Shown piece by piece: positions 22,964-35,121 of a stretch of DNA of 64,000 bases. Positions within the stretch are counted from its first letter, which is position 1, and every line of letters starts with the position of its first letter. The notes below the pieces were generated by a model that was not told where the DNA came from, did not search any database, and worked only from the letters and a program-made list of their open reading frames with translations. The position numbers were made by a program, and so were the translations under genes. Source of the DNA: Blastomyces gilchristii SLH14081 (taxonomy: Eukaryota; Ascomycota; Eurotiomycetes; Onygenales; Ajellomycetaceae); assembly GCF_000003855.2 (NCBI RefSeq), contig NW_003101664.1, forward strand, positions 992,878 through 1,056,877. The letters are read 5' to 3'.

Positions 22964-23671
22964 GGTGTTGTTGGTTGGGGTTTAACATTTCTGATTATTT
23001 TCTCTTTTTTCTTTTTTTTTTTTTGGGATGTGGGAATAAGAGATGAATATATAGATGGGATATTAAATCTAGTGGATTTTGGTGGGTTTTGAGATGGGTG
23101 ATATTTATCTATTGCGAAACATGCTAGGAAGGCCTGTACTTTAACTGTAGCTGTTAGGGAGGTACCTTGTTTACCATCTACTGTACATGGTTTGTGAGAG
23201 CGTTCGTGCAGAGTACAACAAGTAAAATGAGAGAGCATCAAACAAGTATGTTAAATGGTATGTTACATCCAGTCCGTACAACTCTTGGAGCCCCCGTGAT
23301 CCTAAGAAAGTTTCCATATAGGCACCTAGCATGGACATCAATTCGACTGGAAATGCGACGTTTGTTTGTGTTGGTAACGGTCGATAGATCCTCTACTCAG
23401 GTTATCTGAAGATCCAGTTACTTTATCCATTCACAATTGGAAACCTTGACCAATTTTGAATACTGTGGAATCTTAGATCCTTGTCTCTGCAGTGCAGATA
23501 TTTTTTAATTTCTTTTTTATATCCATACACTCATGACTGACGAGATAAACATGGAAGGAAAAAATAAGACAACAACAATGAAATCAAGAACACCGCTTTG
23601 ACGAACGCGAAAACCCGGGGTTAAGAAGAGGAAACGGAAAATGGTTCGGAAAATGGTTCGGAAAATTTCGT
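22964..23671. other. convergent intergenic region
   Basis: 3' regions of the MAPR-like gene (plus) and rps25 (minus). Contains a T-rich tract near 23008-23024. No ORF with coding character. Confidence 0.5.
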
Positions 23672-24440
23672 TTACTCGGCTGCGGTAACGGCGCGGGCTG
23701 GAGGGACGGGTTGTTAGAATACTGGGACAATAGGTGGGAAACGGTATATGAAACATCGCTGATAAATCTGGTCCGTCCAAAGAAACGACGGAAGATATAA
23801 AAACGGGGTATTCGACATACTGTAGATGTTCATCTTCGAGTGACCAACAACCTTCTTGATCTGACCCTTCTCCTCCAGATCGGCGAGGGCCTCCCGGGCC
23901 AAGCTGCCGTTGATCTTCAGTCTATCGACGAGGGTGGCGACGGTGATGAGACGGTAGGATTGCACATCCTTGTAGAGCTTCTCGGAGGTGGCCTTGTCGA
24001 GGACAACGGCGTGGTTGGACTTGTCCTTGACTGTATTGTTTGAAAATCTTATTGTCAGTTTCCATTTGTCCTCTCTGCCCTCCTTTCTCGCGCTTGAATC
24101 CAGGGGAGGAGTGTGCCCTAGTTATGTCCAAGCAAGATATCCGAATATCCCCCTCTCCAAGAAACAACCCCCCCCCCCTTCCCCTCTCAAATCCTAGCAT
24201 CACAGCCTCCTCTCTCTTATGGGTGATTTTCTTCCGTACCTTTGCCCTTGGACCACTTCTTCTTCTGCTTCTTGCCGCCGGAGGTTGCTGCGGGTGCCTA
24301 TCGCAATCGCAATCATTAACCCGTCAGTAAATCTTCTCTCGCTTGTCCCGGATCTTTTCATCCCACATCATCCTTGCGCTGGGCTTCTCATCTACCACTG
24401 GAAACATAGAAAGGGAGAGCAGGCAGCTGTAACTAACCAT
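23672..24440 (-). CDS. rps25: 40S ribosomal protein S25 (eS25)
   Basis: Four exons on the minus strand: 24438..24440, 24240..24297, 23821..24030 and 23672..23697, 98 aa. Exon 1 is the ATG alone, followed by donor GTTAGT, a layout common in fungal ribosomal protein genes. Exon 2 encodes APAATSGGKKQKKKWSKGK. Exon 3 holds the winged-helix core (NHAVVLDKATSEKLYKDV, then LITVATLVDRLKINGSLARE and KKVVGHSKMNIY). Exon 4 ends TRAVTAAE. The length matches the family. Component of the small ribosomal subunit. The first intron (140 bp) lies directly after the start codon and may carry regulatory elements, as in other ribosomal protein genes; that is inference. Confidence 0.95.
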
Positions 24441-24850
24441 GTTGGGTGGTATGTGCGGTGGTTGTCGACGACGAGGTGTTCAACAGCGGTCGAGAAGAAG
24501 TTTGAAGTCGTCAAGTCGCGGCCCAAAGAAGGTGCGAAATTGCGAGTGGGGTATGACTAAGCTAGTTACCATTTAGCCCTAAGCCCTCGTTTGGCCGAAT
24601 CGGGCTAGATTGAAGTTTTATCCCTTTACCGGAAAAGGAAAGTTTGGACCTTCCAAGCTTCAACTCTATATAATTTTTGAATGCCACAATATATCTTTTG
24701 TCTGGAAAACAGTACCAGTTAAATCCTTTTAGAACAAGCCCGGTAACATTTGCGTAGTCATAGAAGATATTTCATAAATAAAGAAAAGCCATCTAATTGT
24801 CTTCTTGTGGGAAGAAGATAAAAGGGAGACGGAGGGCGTAGACCATGCTA
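24441..24850. other. intergenic region: rps25 promoter and WD-protein 3' end
   Basis: About 410 bp upstream of rps25 and downstream of the WD-repeat gene on the same strand. No ORF supported. No regulatory motif identified with confidence. Confidence 0.45.
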
Positions 24851-26454
24851 TCATGCTCCTGTAACGGGGAAGTCATCCATAGTCAAAGCGGGATGCTCGT
24901 CTTCAACATTTAGAACCTGAGTAAAGCTAGTCTCCGTGCCGTTGCCGGTGACATAACCAAACGTGTACCCAGTCTGCCATCCATACCAGATTAAACCACT
25001 CTGGTCAGTATCCGCCCTGACCCAAGAGGCGGAGTACTTCCCCCCATCCGCAAGAGGGATTCGAGCGATCCTTGGTCGATGATTGCATATCCATTGGTGC
25101 GCTGTGGGTATATCATCTTCGTTGATGGTCATCAGAAGCTGCGGGAATTTGGGACACCAGAGTAATTGTCGGATGCTGGATTTTTGTATCAACCCGCCAA
25201 TCAGTCTCGGGGTTTGGCTATTTTTCATTGACCACATCCACACGATATGTGGGAGGCTATGGTCTATTGTTGCTAACATATCACCGGTTTGGTTGAACGT
25301 GAGGGAGGATACTGCGCGGGCCCCACCACTGGCGTTGCTGAAGGTATACGGGAAAACAGTTGATTTGGGGGCGAGGACATATTCAGTCCCGTTCGTGACG
25401 CTGGACTGTTGCTCCACGTAGATGTCGCGGCCTATTGACCCGAATGAGAGAGGGTCATTGAGAACTGAAAGCAAAGAAAACTAGGGAGTTGAAGTTAGCT
25501 TTAGTGACACATATACCTGGCGTAATTAGCGGAAGATAGGAAACTCACTGTCTTGCAGTTCAGCAGAGCAACAGTTCCATCGTGTTTCCCAACAGCCATA
25601 AGTTGTGAATCTGGGCTCCATTCTATCGTTTTAACTCCTAGATTTAAATCGTTGGTTCCCTCACTATAGGTCCTATAATGCTGCCCATCGGCCGTGTATA
25701 TCTCTACCCTCGGCACCATGCTCGCAGAGTCCCAGACAGCAAGCCACGCACCATTCGGGCTCCATTTTAAGCCCTGAGCATCAACCGTGTTAAGAGTCAC
25801 GGTGGTGATAACTTCATAGGTTTCCGGCTCATGGATAGTTAATGTGTCATTCGCATCAAGTTTCAGTAGCAGCGCAAGGTGGCCTGTCACCGGACGAAAG
25901 CCATAACCAGCCGCATTGGAAAATTTGGGTGACTTTATCACATTCTGCCCACCCGTCGCTAAAGAGAATACGGTTAGGTGGGCGTTGAATTCCGAAAAGG
26001 CGATCACTTCATCATGCGTTGCTGCAAAATCCACATGTGTGAAATGGAGCGCGTCGCCAGCTTCGATTTGTGCAGACCAGTTCTCATCATGCAGGTCCCA
26101 GACGGAAATACGGTGTCCGCTGGCGCAGAGAATGCGCTGGCTATCTGGTGTAAATGCATCGGGCTCGGCAATTAAGGGCCTGGGTGGTTTTGACCATCGA
26201 AGAGCCTTGACGCGGCCCGCAATGCTCTCACTTAGAGTGATGGTTCGAATGGTGCTCTGGCCTTCTAGAGCGCAAATTATGGATAGTTTATTGGTACTGG
26301 CAAGAGCGCATATGTATCGGCAATACTCAGACGGAATAACAGATGCGCTACCTGTTCTTTATTAGCAGCTGTTGCGAACTCCTGCTGAGGTATATATATT
26401 GGAGGATGTTGGCGAGAATATACTTAATTGTTTTATTTGACTCCTGGTTGACAT
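24851..26454 (-). CDS. WD-repeat protein, WRAP73/WDR8-like
   Basis: Three exons on the minus strand: 26424..26454, 25549..26351 and 24851..25480, 487 aa with consistent phases. Exon 1 gives MSTRSQIKQL and joins through AGT to SASVIPSEYCRYICA. Blades include LRWSKPPRPLIAEPDAFTPD / ILCASGHRISVWDL, GLKWSPNGAWLAVWDS, IEWSPDSQLMAVGKHDGTVA, LTFNQTGDMLATIDHSLPHI and the end NVEDEHPALTMDDFPVTGA. The order matches the WDR8/WRAP73 family, which in fission yeast (Wdr8) and animals works at microtubule organising centres with Msd1/SSX2IP. The function here is by homology. Intron 2 uses acceptor CCCTAG 13 nt after a GCTAAC branch; the nearer CTTTCAG breaks the frame. Confidence 0.85.
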
Positions 26455-28287
26455 TGCGGGTAAAAACTCAAGCTTGGCTATTACCACAACGTTTAACTAA
26501 ATATTAGCTATTAGTAGTATAAATGAAAGGCATTCATGTTTTACGATAAACCTTGTTGTACCTTTTTCCAATCGATTTTATATTCTTCATGGTAACGTAA
26601 CAATATAGCTTTCTCAGATCTTGCCAAGGTTTGTTTTCTTAATAATCAGAGAGCAGAGACATATAAATTCTAAAATCTAGCACAAGCACGGCAGGCCACC
26701 TCTAAGCTACGCTTGATTTTGACTAATTAATTGAATTTAATGCTAGCTAGCGGAATTAGGAATCTCCTTAGGAATCCCTTTGCGAAGCAATCTGTCCAGA
26801 CTTGAAATCGTGTGCTGGGCGGGGTCGTTAATATATGAACCAACATTGGAATTTACTCCGCTTCTTTACATGCTCAGTGTTACAATATCATCGAGACTCC
26901 CTCTTCCTTCGCACTCAGATGCCATGATTTCTAGACGATGGATATTATATTCTCTATTGAATACTTGAAGTCGTGCTCGAACTGTGCGCTTCCGCGTATT
27001 TCAATTCCAATCCTGCGGATCATATCCACCAACAAACTGCCAATTACAAGAATGTCAACCAACACAATTAGGGCCAATTCCAACGGCTTCTACTGATATT
27101 CCTGAGAAAGCCTTGAAGCTGGGCACGAAGCTGGCTGGTCAAACCGGGATTCTATCCACTCCTTCAACACAGAGCAGAACCCCCTATTATCCTGCATATA
27201 CCTCCTATGCTGCTGCCCGTATCAATATCCCTTTGGTCATTTTTCCCTTCAGCCTTGTCGTAAGTATGCCCAAACCCTGTCTTTCGGAAACGTGATATTT
27301 CAATGACATCGTCCTTTTTTTCAAATTGCATTTTTACAACGCTTCGGAGGATTATTTTCCGTATTGATACGGAAGGAAAGAACTGCTGTGAATCGCCTGC
27401 TTTCTCACCATGGGGGCGGGCCAGTCCTCGTCGGCCTCATGGCGCGATCTTAAATATAACATCAGTGGCTGACGAATTCACAACTGATGACCCTAAAAAT
27501 CGCATCTCCATGTGGCAGGACATTGACAAGTCCTTTAGGGCTATCAATGACAAGTTTTGATCTAAATAAGGATTAAGGCCAAAGATGCTCTCAAGCAACC
27601 TTGGTTTCAAGATGAATGAATCAAAACAATACCCAATCGTTCTGGTTGAATTGATTGTTTGAAGCAGGACATTTATCACAGCTCCCCTCTTTTCTGTTCT
27701 TCTCCTGACATTAATTCGCCTAAATAATGAATTATGTGGCTACCTTCCGCGTAGTGCCTACAGGGCCCGGGTTTGGTGGATATTAAAGCTCCTGCTCACT
27801 CAAGCGAATATTCCAACCCCGATTTCTCAACCGAACTCAATTGGGGTACCTTGGAGCATTCACGAAGGTGGGCTACGCTTATGTCGTATATTATTTTAGA
27901 GGATATGAACCCTGTCATGTCGTTAGAATGCCAGACCGGTGCGCTATCGTCCAACAACCTATCAAGATCGAGCAGTAGCCGCCCTCACTGATGCGCCTCC
28001 AACCTCGAACAGTCGGAGGTTTTAAAATGAACTTCACCGGGATTTACCCAGCAGACACATTGGGCATGGCGGGGCTCGCATTTTGAATAAGAGCTAAGGT
28101 TCTCCGCACCCCTCTCCTCTCCTCTCCGCCCATTTCACATATAATTTGAGCATTACCTACAGCATCAGAAGACTCACTCGCCCTTTGAAACTATCTTGAG
28201 TTATCCTTTGTAACTCTGGGAACCTGAATTCAATCTAGCCAAATTCATCCTCTCTGACCATTGTGATAGTGTTACAGAGTCCGCAGA
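26455..28287. other. divergent intergenic region, possible decayed coding sequence
   Basis: 1.8 kb between divergent genes. At 27409 a good-context ATG opens a 20-codon frame (MGAGQSSSASWRDLKYNISG, stop). A different frame continues with coding-like sequence (VADEFTTDDPKNRISMWQD) to a stop at 27558-27560. This could be a broken small gene. I recognise no family. The rest shows nothing. Confidence 0.35.
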
Positions 28288-31041
28288 ATGCCACCCGACA
28301 AACCCCTTATTAGTCGAGCAGAACTGGAAAGAGATGGAATGGTTTACTTTGAAGGCGTTTTCTCAGAGGACGCAAATGGAGATGTGTCGCTTTCCCTGCC
28401 AGCTCACGTTGAGTCTTACAGACAAGCCCTCTTAGACTTTAGTTCTTTGGGGCCCGACCGCAGTAAACCTTTCACTCCGGGGAGATTTCCGGCCCCGCCT
28501 ATACAGCATAACCCCGCCCCGCTCCTTTCCATGACTGAGGATGGGCGGCGGAGGATAGATCACTGTGCCGGCCTATCCAAGAGAGCTAGGGATCTAGCTC
28601 CTCCATATACTCCGGATTATAAATGGCAAAGCCTTCTGGAGGAGATATTCAAAGAGTATAAAAGCCGTTTCCCAAGTGGCAGGGACCAACAGTAAGCCCC
28701 TTCCCACAACTTGAAGTAGTCCTTTCATCCATCTAATGACTGAACAAAAAGGGCGTTGTTTGATCAATTTTCTCTGTAGGTACCATTCCTTCCTACCCTC
28801 TCTTTAAAGGTGGCGTTAATCCTTTTGTTCGGTCTAGAGAGAAGAATATTCTTTGGGATGACACGAAGAAATATGCGGAGAAATGCCCAAAACCAAATTT
28901 TACCTATGGATACCCAATTATTAGAGATGTCCCCATCGCTCTTCGATCAGCAGAGCCTGTGACGAATTTTTCGTTTGAGGTACTTGGGGACCTACGCTCT
29001 GCGGGCCTGATATCCTCTCCAGTTGGCAGCCTTCATGGATGGACGAAGGACAAGTTCACCTTTCTCTCTCCGGACAAGTTCATCTGCTTCCCCTGGGCGG
29101 TGGTTGAGCAGTGCCGTGGTCTTTTCCCATTCGAGGAAAACTACGCACATGCAGCGAATGCGGCATTAGTTGCTCTGCGGCTTAATGAAGAGCTCTCTAA
29201 GTTTGCTACAGGCAGCTACGATTCTATTCCTCCCGTAGTTGCATTTACATGTGTTGGATCGGAGATCAGAGTTTGGCTGGCTTATTCCGAAATAAAGGAC
29301 AATCTTTGTCATGTCCATGTAAGCAGTACACCCCCTTTCACTCGTACGGATTGTGTCTTTGGCTTCCATTGACTTTGTTTCATTTTATTTTCCCTAGAGA
29401 ATGGTATGTATCTGGCAGCACAGCCTGAGTCAAGACCGGGGTGTACTTGAGACTTGCGTTATAGTGGAAAATATGTTGCTTTGGTCATCCCGAGTATGGA
29501 AACCGAAGATTTCAGGCTATATCAGCCAAATACGGCAATGTAATCCAGCGCTTTTTTTCCCTGGCTATTCCCCAAAACCCACGATATTATCGTCCAGGAT
29601 CAACTCTTTTGAACCTTCAGTCAAGAGCACACAGCCTAAACCCGCAGAACCAATGTTTGTATTTGGTGCTCAACGCCCGTCAAGCTCAAAAGCAAATAAC
29701 CCGGATCCTGCATCATGTACCTCGATATTCACATCTGGCGAGCAACACCTATCTGCACCCAAAGGAAATGACCAAGACCCTGGACCTGGAAAATCCCCGC
29801 CTGCAAATCTCATTGCAAATACAGCTGGAGGCTCTACAAAAGACGAACGACGTGGGCGCAAACCGGTGGTGAGATTACCGAAAGTCAAGTATGACGAAAC
29901 TCGCGGATCCGAACAGAAACAGGGAAATGACATGCAGCGGGCATCGCGCGCGGATCCCGCCACTGATACGATAATAACGACGGAAGAATGCACCACGCAT
30001 AACACATTGGGAAATGCTCATAGTTTGGGGCTTGATTCAGTACCAGAATCAGCTGTGGCGTTGGAGATATTGAGTGAGCGGATCAACTCATTAGATTTGG
30101 ATAAAAGTGTGCAGACCGCCGTTGGTATTCAATCAACTGGAAAGGGCAAAAGTTCCCATGTAAGCAATGTAACCGAAGGTGATACCGACAAGGAGAGTCG
30201 AGAAAACCCCGCGGGGGGACCTCAGGCGGCCAACCTAGAAAAGTCATCGCGGACGACATCGGCCATCGGAAACTCTGGCACCGCCGTGAACTCAGATTCT
30301 CGCAGCAAACAAGGCGCTGGGACCATTGAAAAGGATTTAAACCCATTGACCGAAAGATCGGAGAATGATCGTCCCCACCAACCCAACAGTGCACTTTCAA
30401 ATGATGGCAACTCTTTGTCCGCTGGGTCGTCCAAGCAGGACGTCCGCGAAGGACGAGAGGATTTTCCTGAATACAGCGAGAGATTTCAAGACTCTCCTGA
30501 CGAGCCCGAGCTGATGATTGGTCCCTGTCCACACTATGGAGCTATGGTGGCCGAGTCGCTCCAGTTGCTCTTGGGCGATGAACTGCTGCGACTCGAGGCA
30601 GTCTCGAAAATTATCCTCGAACTCCAAGGGCACGAGCTCCTTGATGTGTCTTGGAGTGTTCTGGAGCTTTGGGTGGCTCAGCATGCAAATGTCCCGTCGC
30701 CGTGTGCGACACTGGACAAGATTATACAGGAACTCAATGATGCCCTCGGATCGCCAGATACTATTGTTACTCCAGAGCAGATGTGGGCAAGCGAACCGGG
30801 CACATGGAAAAATATAGATAAGGCTTTGCAAAGCATTTTGAAGTCGAGCGAGGGGACATTACGGAATATATTGGAATGGGCAATCGAATCCATGGATCTC
30901 CTCGAGGGACTGGAGCTTTGTAATATCCTGAAACTTGGGGAGCTTTCTTGTTTGGAACTGAAACGCATGGACCAGGAGATCATTGACATTATGCTCGATT
31001 CGGTGGCCCCTCGACAAGTCCTGCTGACGCGGCGGGGCTGA
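28288..31041 (+). CDS. fungal PD-(D/E)XK nuclease-like domain protein
   Basis: Three exons, best read as join(28288..28675,28780..29318,29398..31041), 856 aa. The middle part matches a large fungal family annotated as PD-(D/E)XK-like: PNFTYGYPIIRDVP, then FPWAVVEQCRG where relatives have VVE-x-K, HAANAALVALRLNEEL, PPVVAFTCVGSEIRVWLAY, and MVCIWQHSLSQDRGVLETCV across intron 2. The predicted catalytic Lys is not visible here (EQC), so activity is doubtful. The C-terminal 400 residues are Ser/Lys-rich, then helical, and unrecognised. The exon 1 end is uncertain. The strong donor GTAAGC at 28692 gives the wrong phase; GTGGCA at 28676 restores the frame. A 1-nt sequence error would also explain this. 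Confidence 0.65.
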
Positions 31042-32271
31042 TGCATTCCGCGGGTGTGACGCCGTAGAACCGGTTGGGAGCGATGAAGAAAAAAGGGTAT
31101 GGTTATTGTACGCAGCGTAGTACTAGGGGGGATTACACCATACTTACAAATTATTGTTGCACCATGTATGCTTTCCGAGCCTATTTTCCATCACTTCCGT
31201 GAGAGAGGAATATGAACGGTGGAATGAGAATGTCCGAGCGGCTTTCAGACGACCACTCCGCCTAATTCGTAAGGGTGGTGTTGAATCTTCAGCGTTGCGA
31301 GTGGCAATATCTACACAACGAATGTACAAATGGATTGAGCTGGGCTTGAAAAGAGTCAGGATGCAGGGGATCCAGAACTTAAGGAGACGCGTAAGTAGGT
31401 AGTCCCTCGAATGAGCTACAATGTCAATATGAAGTAGTAGTTATGCCGTCACTAAATAAACAAGGATAAGACAAGAATTTCGAAGTGTGATATATTAACA
31501 CCATTCAGTCGCAGGTGAAAATCACAATGAAGAAGCAGAGGCGTTCTGTTCTAGGCTTCGGATATAAAGAATCCCGTTTCGAGCAACCATTCGAAGTACA
31601 GTAACTACCTCCCGGCTACCGGCATGCTCGCAGAAACCCTGATTTAGGGTGCATAATCTTCGTATGAAAGCGAGCCTTCGAAGCTGTGTATCCAGGGGAG
31701 ATTGGCGTGAAACAGAAGAATGATGCCGCACATGTAATTGATATCCCGTCCGGCTATAATTTCTCTTCTTCCAGCGTAGTGGAGCTTAACCAATCGGGCT
31801 CTCCCACTCTTGAGATGACCAACCTGGAGACCGGTAGCACAAACGGGCTGTGAGAGCCGGCTACAGGGCGGGCTGCATGGACAAAGGCGGATCAGGATGG
31901 CCATTCCGATACACAAATAGCATGAACATAGGAATATTAGTAGTATAGGTAATTCCATCATTCTCCTGTCTCCAACGTGTCCTTGTCAATATATATTTAT
32001 CACGACAGAGTAACTAACTATACGCAGTATAAATGAAAGTTAATAGTTAGTTAATAATGCGGCTGACCAGCTGTCTGACTAAGCCCCAACACCGGCCGTC
32101 TCCGCGCGGGGAACGCCTCTGCGGACTTGGGACTCTTTGACAAATACAAATACATGTACAACTCACCACTCACTCCATAATAGTTAGCTATATATAAACC
32201 TCCGCCTGCTTGTGTCCTCGCTGCTGCGACCTGCCACAATGAGCCGGATGCTGATAATATAGCATACCACC
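31042..32271. other. intergenic region, no gene seen
   Basis: 1.2 kb between the PD-(D/E)XK-like gene and the molybdenum cofactor gene. The short ORFs on both strands have no recognisable motif. Confidence 0.45.
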
Positions 32272-33808
32272 ATGGCTGAGTTACTCCAGAGACGCTCTCT
32301 TCCACTGCTGCTGTCTCCGTCAGCCAGTATGCGGGGTCTCTTCTCCGCCCCGCGCTGCGTGTCCCACTTTCGGCGCCGGCGACGATGCCACGGTACTGTT
32401 GCAGCCCCTGGTACGACGAAGAACAGTGAACCTGTACATACACTGCCGTCATTGTCAGCGTCTCCGTCTCCCTCACCCTCACCATCGCCATCGCCATCGC
32501 CATCGCTCTCACCCTTGCCATATACCCCGTACCAGATTCCCCCCTCTCGCTCCCCGCGGTCATCGGCCTTGAAGAAGGCGAAGCCCTTCTCCGATTTCTT
32601 GACAGACACCTTCAACAGGCAGCATGACTACCTCCGTATCAGCGTTACGGAGCGCTGCAACCTGCGATGTCTCTATTGCATGCCCGAGGAGGGAGTTGAG
32701 CTCTCGCCGGCCGCCAAGATCCTCACAACTCCGGAAATCGTCTACCTATCCTCCCTCTTCGTCTCCCAGGGCGTCACTAAAATACGTTTGACCGGCGGTG
32801 AGCCGACCGTCCGGAAGGATATCATACCTATGATGCAGCAAATAGGGAACCTACGCCGTGACGGGCTGCGCGAATTGTGTTTGACCACTAATGGTATTTC
32901 GCTACATCGAAAACTAGATAGCATGGCAGAGGCTGGGTTGACGGGCATCAACCTAAGTCTGGACACGTTAGACCCGTTCCAGTTCCAGCTCATGACCCGA
33001 CGGAAAGGGTTCGAAGCCGTGATGAAGAGTATCAACCGTATCCTTGAAATGAACAAGCAAGGAGCGGGCATAAAACTGAAGATCAACGCTGTGGTCATGC
33101 GCGGATTGAATGATAGGGAGATCCTCCCCTTCGTTGAACTTGGGCGAGACAAGCCGCTTGAAGTCAGATTCATCGAGTACATGCCGTTCGACGGGAATAA
33201 GTGGAGTCAGGGGAAAATGCTACCCTACAAGGAAATGCTCGCGATCATTCGAGAGAAGTACCCCAACCTGGAGAAAGTCGCCGACCACAAGAATGATACG
33301 AGCAAGACATATCGCGTGCCCGGGTTCGAAGGTCGCGTAGGATTCATTACAAGCATGACGCATAACTTTTGCGGAACATGTAATCGTCTGCGCATCACAA
33401 GCGACGGGAACCTCAAAGTATGCTTGTTCGGGAATGCGGAGGTGTCGTTGCGAGATATGATTCGCAAAGGGAATAATGGAGAACCAATCGACGAGGCAGC
33501 GATGGAGGCGCTCGGCCTGTTGGAATCTGCCAGAAGAGCCGGCCAGGCTGAACATGAGGGTCTCGTGAACGAACGAGAGAGGGAACTGCTTGATATCATC
33601 GGCATGGCTGTCAAGCGCAAGAAAGCGAAACATGCTGGTATGGGAGAGTTGAAGAATATGAAGAACCGACCCATGATCTTGATTGGTGGGTAGGCTTGCT
33701 TTTGATACACTGCTCCGTCGCATGGACGTTTGTCTTTTGTTTCCGGGCGTTTCCTCTTCTTCTTCTTCTTCTTCTTCTTCTTCTTCTTCTTCTTCTTCTT
33801 CTTCTTCT

Positions 33809-33851
<43 letters not shown>

Positions 33852-35121
33852 GATACCAAGATTCCGTCGTATAGATATGATATTTATGTGACGAAACTGC
33901 ATTGTGTTTGGCGCTTGCTTTTTGGACATATTTGATACCATGGTCATGTTCTACTCATATAAGGGAGAAATGTCTGTTCCTGTGTACTAGGTCTTGAATT
34001 GTTCCCACTTGTGTCATTCATGAATTCACTCGATAGCGCTAATAGAAACCCTTTTTTTCTTTCAGATGAACATGGTATTCCAGTCAATGAAGCTTCCCAG
34101 CGGTCCCTAGGAGCTATACACACAAATGGCAATGCGCAGATGCACCCCAGGAAAACGCCCTGGTCTACAATTCCCACACATTTCCTCCAGAGCGCTCCTC
34201 TCCCTCGGACCCCCGTCCACCTCTTCTCGACCAAAAGCCCTCAAAAACCAAATCCCCCTTCCCCAACCAAACCCCCCATCCCCGACCTCCCCACAGCCTC
34301 CGACCCTTCCCTCCCGCACCTCACCCCGTCCCAAACCGTCCACATGACCTCCATCTCCCACAAAGCCGAAACCACCCGCGTTGCCACAGCCATGTGCCGC
34401 GTCACCTTCTCCAATCCAAAGCCGTACTCCCTCCTCACCACGGCGGAGGGCTATACGAAGAAAGGCGACGTGCTCTCCGTCGCGCGCGTCGCGGGGATCA
34501 TGGCTGCGAAGCGGACGGCGGATATTATCCCGCTGGCACACCCGGGGCTGGGGATTACGGGGGTGGAGGTTGATATTAGAGCATGTGCGCCGGAGGAGGG
34601 TGTTGGGTAGGAGGTCCAGGGGAGGTCCCNNNNNNNNNNNNNNNNNNNNNNNNNNNNNNNNNNNNNNNNNNNNNNNNNNNNNNNNNNNNNNNNNNNNNNN
34701 NNNNNNNNNNNNNNNNNNNNNNNNNNNNNNNNNNNNNNNNNNNNNNNNNNNNNNNNNNNNNNNNNNNNNNNNNNNNNNNNNNNNNNNNNNNNNNNNNNNN
34801 NNNNNNNNNNNNNNNNNNNNNNNNNNNNNNNNNNNNNNNNNNNNNNNNNNNNNNNNNNNNNNNNNNNNNNNNNNNNNNNNNNNNNNNNNNNNNNNNNNNN
34901 NNNNNNNNNNNNNNNNNNNNNNNNNNNNNNNNNNNNNNNNNNNNNNNNNNNNNNNNNNNNNNNNNNNNNNNNNNNNNNNNNNNNNNNNNNNNNNNNNNNN
35001 NNNNNNNNNNNNNNNNNNNNNNNNNNNNNNNNNNNNNNNNNNNNNNNNNNNNNNNNNNNNNNNNNNNATTTACGGGGGGGGGGGGGGGGTTAAAGTCGAA
35101 GATGGAAGCGGAAATGGGTAG
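32272..35121 (+). CDS. cnxABC: molybdenum cofactor biosynthesis fusion protein MoaA-MoaC (CnxABC type), interrupted by assembly gap
   Basis: Exon 1 32272..33685, 380-bp intron, exon 2 34066..~34606, then a gap; a plausible end is TAG 35119-35121. Exon 1 starts with an Arg/Ser-rich, mitochondrial-like leader and a Ser-Pro repeat. The radical-SAM MoaA domain follows: CNLRCLYC (Cys 129, 133, 136), LTGGEPTVRKD, and the second cluster CGTC..C (Cys 367, 370, 384). Exon 2 carries MoaC: HMTSISHKAETTRVA, GDVLSVARVAGIMAAKRTAD, IIPLAHPGLG. Together they make cyclic pyranopterin monophosphate from GTP, the first step of Moco synthesis. The second MoaC lysine would lie in the gap. Donor GTGGGT at 33686 joins in frame (..MILI-D-EHGIPVNE). 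Reading past it instead gives ..MILIGG and a TAG stop (33691). Confidence 0.88.
33755..33850. repeat. (CTT)n followed by T40 in the cnxABC intron
   Basis: About 18 CTT units (33755-33810) run into 40 T (33811-33850). The tract lies wholly within the 380-bp intron between the MoaA and MoaC exons. It creates spurious long Lys/Arg-rich ORFs on the minus strand. Confidence 0.9.
34630..35067. other. assembly gap of 438 N
   Basis: Unknown bases inside the MoaC part of cnxABC. The left flank reaches a TAG (34608-34610), or a donor GTAGGA, just before the gap. The right flank begins with a run of 16 G (35074-35089), which suggests a hard-to-sequence G-rich region. Gap length may be only an estimate. 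Confidence 0.97.

Noticed and set aside
33225..33947. Lys/Arg-rich minus-strand ORFs over the cnxABC intron
   Set aside because: They are translations of the (CTT)n-T40 tract plus antisense of MoaA.
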